DNA from: Acidilobaceae archaeon | GTDB lineage: Archaea > Thermoproteota > Thermoprotei_A > Sulfolobales > Acidilobaceae | Length of the DNA stretch: 8,127 nt | Assembly (NCBI GenBank): GCA_027057815.1 | Contig: JALURD010000239.1 | Span: 1-8,127, forward strand | Direction of reading: 5' to 3' | The notes under the pieces: model-generated | What the model saw: the letters and a program-made list of their open reading frames with translations, nothing else | Told to the model about the DNA's origin: nothing | Databases searched by the model: none | Program-made: the position numbers and the translations under genes | Shown: positions 6,959 to 8,127 of the stretch, piece by piece | How the letters are laid out: every line of letters begins with the position of its first letter | Position numbering within the stretch: the first letter of the stretch is position 1

Positions 6959-7450
6959 TCACATAGCGTGCAGCTTAGCGAGTTTCTCGAGGCTCCTCTT
7001 CGCAAGCTTGTGAGCGGCCGGCTTCGTCACGCCGAGTGCCCTGGCTATCTTGGACACGCCGGCCCCATTGTAGGCCAGGAGCTTTAGCGCCTCCATCTGG
7101 CGGGGAGTGAGGACAACGTCTCTGTAGTCCAGCTCCTCCACAGAGACGAGGCTATCCGAGTGCTCCCTGAGCACCCTGCGAGCCTGCCTGTCATCCTTGA
7201 CGAGGAACGAAATCCACCCCTGAGGCGAGACCACAGGCTGACCCAACACGAACGAGGACCTGTAAAGCTTCGCCAGAACGCAGGAGTCACAGGGAACCCT
7301 TACCCGTTCGATGCCACTCTTCGTGAGAAGCATATGCTCGATGAGCTTCAGACATCCACCAAGCCTGACGCCAAGGTAGCCCCTCGGCTCCAAGCTCCTC
7401 ACTAATTCACACTGCTTCATGACAACCTTCAACACCTTCAAGGAGCGCAC
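6959..7450 (-). CDS. HTH_10 (bacterio-opsin activator-like) transcriptional regulator with cysteine-bearing N-terminal domain
   Basis: A 163-residue protein. The C-terminal 50 residues (VLTPRQMEALKLLAYNGAGV from 113, then SKIARALGVTKPAAHKLAKR, 133-152) form the helix-turn-helix of Bat-type (HTH_10) archaeal regulators. The N-terminal 110 residues have no catalytic motif but carry four cysteines, C14, C33, C54 and C57, the last two as CDSC. These could bind a metal or an iron-sulfur cluster, or react to redox or NO, although no ligand can be proven from sequence. It is transcribed away from the NO reductase gene across a 210-nt regulatory region, the classic place for that gene's regulator. 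GTG 7450 is the start used; ATG 7420 (codon 11) keeps all four cysteines and is equally possible because no clear Shine-Dalgarno site decides. The gene ends 2 nt from the convergent methyltransferase. Confidence 0.8.
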   Translation of the reverse strand: MRSLKVLKVVMKQCELVRSLEPRGYLGVRLGGCLKLIEHMLLTKSGIERVRVPCDSCVLAKLYRSSFVLGQPVVSPQGWISFLVKDDRQARRVLREHSDSLVSVEELDYRDVVLTPRQMEALKLLAYNGAGVSKIARALGVTKPAAHKLAKRSLEKLAKLHAM

Positions 7451-7491
7451 CCCACAGCGGGTGCATTATTCACTACGTTAATGATGGATGC

Positions 7492-7508
7492 TAAAGGGAA
7501 TTAAAGGG
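7492..7508. repeat. TAAAGGG direct repeat pair, 10-bp spacing, on the regulator side
   Basis: TAAAGGG occurs at 7492-7498 and again at 7502-7508, exactly one helical turn apart. On the minus strand it reads CCCTTTAatTCCCTTTA, which overlaps the best TATA-like element (TTTAATT, 7505-7499) for the HTH_10 gene. It could be an autoregulatory site or only the promoter core itself. Confidence 0.4.
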
Positions 7509-7562
7509 GCCTCCATACATGCAACCACTATCTTAGGGTTATCCGGCCAAGTTAAATATGAA

Positions 7563-7570
7563 ATATATTA
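7563..7570 (+). promoter_or_regulatory. Candidate TATA box for the NO reductase gene
   Basis: ATATATTA lies in the most AT-rich part of the region. Its centre predicts a transcript start near 7591-7594 and an untranslated leader of about 68 nt carrying GGTGG (7649-7653), 7 nt before the TTG start. The other candidate, CTTAAAAAG (7638-7646), would put the transcript start downstream of the TTG, so it fits less well. Confidence 0.5.
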
Positions 7571-7592
7571 TTAACAGATTACTGCTGTCTGC

Positions 7593-7610
7593 CGTTAACC
7601 CGCGTTAACC
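7593..7610. repeat. CGTTAACC direct repeat pair, 10-bp spacing, possible operator of the NO reductase
   Basis: CGTTAACC occurs at 7593-7600 and at 7603-7610, so the palindromic cores GTTAAC sit on the same face of the helix one turn apart. The pair lies at the transcript start predicted from the TATA core at 7563-7570, where bound protein would block initiation. The HTH_10 regulator next door is the natural candidate to bind; this is inference from position. Confidence 0.55.
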
Positions 7611-7648
7611 ACTGGCCATGTTAGACCCTTGAATCTCCTTAAAAAGTC

Positions 7649-7653
7649 GGTGG
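7649..7653 (+). promoter_or_regulatory. Shine-Dalgarno site of the NO reductase TTG start
   Basis: GGTGG lies 7 nt before TTG 7661 and matches the crenarchaeal anti-Shine-Dalgarno region (GGTG). Together with the in-frame stop at 7640 it fixes the start. The eight bases TGGCTAAG occur both here (7651-7658) and over the start codon (7662-7669). Confidence 0.55.
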
Positions 7654-7660
7654 CTAAGTC

Positions 7661-8127
7661 TTGGCTAAGGGCAATGGTAATGGCTGGTCTACGCTGGTAC
7701 TCATTGTCGCCATACTAGTCTACATTGTGTACTTCGCAGGTGCATACTACACCTTCACACACCTCCCTCCCCTACCCGACGAAGTTAGAACCGAGGACGG
7801 TAAGGTGCTATTCACTAAGGACGACATCATCCAGGGCAAGTACATAGTTCAGAAGTATGGCCTCCAGGACTACGGAAGCTTCCTCGGCTTTGGAGGCTAC
7901 TTCGGCCCTGACTATACGGCGTACACGGCTGAGTTCATACGAGAATCCGCTACAACCCAAAAGCTGGCTGGTCCGGGGGAAACTGCTGTCAGTGTAAAGG
8001 TCGATATCGTTAATGAGAACGGTAAGACGGTCTTCGTTGTAGGCCCTTCAGTAGCCAAGGGCTATGAGGCTGCTTTCGAGTACTTCACTAACCTCTTCAA
8101 AGACAAGTATGTAAACGATAGGCTGGC
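7661..8127 (+). CDS. norB: Quinol-dependent nitric oxide reductase (qNOR), N-terminal part only
   Basis: The first 155 codons of a membrane haem-copper oxidase superfamily enzyme that reduces two NO to N2O using quinol; the catalytic histidine-rich part lies beyond the right edge. Residues 9-32 (WSTLVLIVAILVYIVYFAGA onward) form the first membrane helix. The outside domain then shows the qNOR signature GLQDYGSFLGFGGYFGPDYT (67-86), close to the DYGS-GxGxYxGPDxTAE motif of bacterial and Pyrobaculum enzymes. This N-terminal extension is fused in qNOR and is separate (NorC) in cytochrome c-dependent enzymes. The TTG start is the only candidate after the in-frame stop at 7640-7642 and has GGTGG 7 nt upstream. 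The gene diverges from the HTH_10 regulator. The end is cut by the window, not by mutation, as far as can be seen. Confidence 0.9.
   Translation, partial: MAKGNGNGWSTLVLIVAILVYIVYFAGAYYTFTHLPPLPDEVRTEDGKVLFTKDDIIQGKYIVQKYGLQDYGSFLGFGGYFGPDYTAYTAEFIRESATTQKLAGPGETAVSVKVDIVNENGKTVFVVGPSVAKGYEAAFEYFTNLFKDKYVNDRL

Larger units (their letters stand above)
7451..7660. promoter_or_regulatory. Divergent AT-rich regulatory region between HTH_10 regulator and NO reductase
   Basis: This 210-nt space is the longest non-coding stretch in the window and is clearly more AT-rich than its surroundings. It holds, from left to right, a TAAAGGG direct pair (7492-7508), an AT-rich core GTTAAATATGAAATATATTATTAAC (7551-7575, cited as landmark), a CGTTAACC direct pair (7593-7610), a CTTAAAAAG run (7638-7646) and the GGTGG ribosome binding site of the NO reductase (7649-7653). 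No open reading frame of note and no RNA gene were recognised in it. Confidence 0.75.

Noticed and set aside
6945..6965. Terminator between the convergent methyltransferase and HTH_10 genes
   Set aside because: The gap is only 2 nt and no T-run or hairpin was seen on either strand around it.
7479..7490. AATGATGGA resembling a C box of a C/D guide RNA
   Set aside because: The C box consensus RTGATGA is not met and no D or D' CTGA box lies at a suitable distance.

Overview
The window looks like a piece of a hyperthermophilic crenarchaeal chromosome. The signs are high GC, heavy use of GTG and TTG starts, AGG/AGA arginine and ATA isoleucine codons, an archaeal Sm-like protein, an archaeal HTH-phosphoribosyltransferase regulator, a Bat-type HTH regulator and TATA-type promoters. 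A member of the Desulfurococcales (Pyrodictiaceae or Aeropyrum-like) that respires nitrogen oxides fits best. That placement is inferred from style and gene content, not from a marker gene. Genes are tightly packed and no gene-free stretch exceeds about 210 bases. I saw no tRNA, rRNA, CRISPR array or insertion sequence.

Left part, minus strand (1-4890): a complete-looking BMP/YufN-type nucleoside ABC importer reads right to left. It consists of a Tat-signal lipoprotein-like binding protein (2719-4098), a double-domain ATPase (1174-2694), a first permease (178-1173) and the start of a second permease that runs off the left edge (1-185). The genes are spaced 24 nt, 0 nt and overlapping. A TATA box sits about 26 nt before the first ATG of the binding protein, so that mRNA is probably leaderless. 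Just upstream, in the same direction, lies an HTH plus PRPP-binding phosphoribosyltransferase-fold regulator (4174-4890), a natural candidate to control nucleobase or nucleoside uptake.

Middle part, plus strand (4891-6956): a short divergent promoter region with nested inverted repeats separates the regulator from an Sm/Lsm gene (4992-5270). A protein with four CBS domains (5317-6108) and an archaeal Rossmann methyltransferase (6054-6956) follow, the last two overlapping by 55 nt. These three may form one transcript.

Right part: a small cysteine-containing HTH_10 (Bat-like) regulator on the minus strand (6959-7450) converges on the methyltransferase with a 2-nt gap. A 210-nt AT-rich divergent regulatory region separates it from the 5' end of a quinol-type nitric oxide reductase (7661 to the right edge, plus strand). 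This region carries two pairs of direct repeats, each with 10-bp spacing, one pair near each gene. The arrangement suggests that the HTH protein controls the NO reductase.
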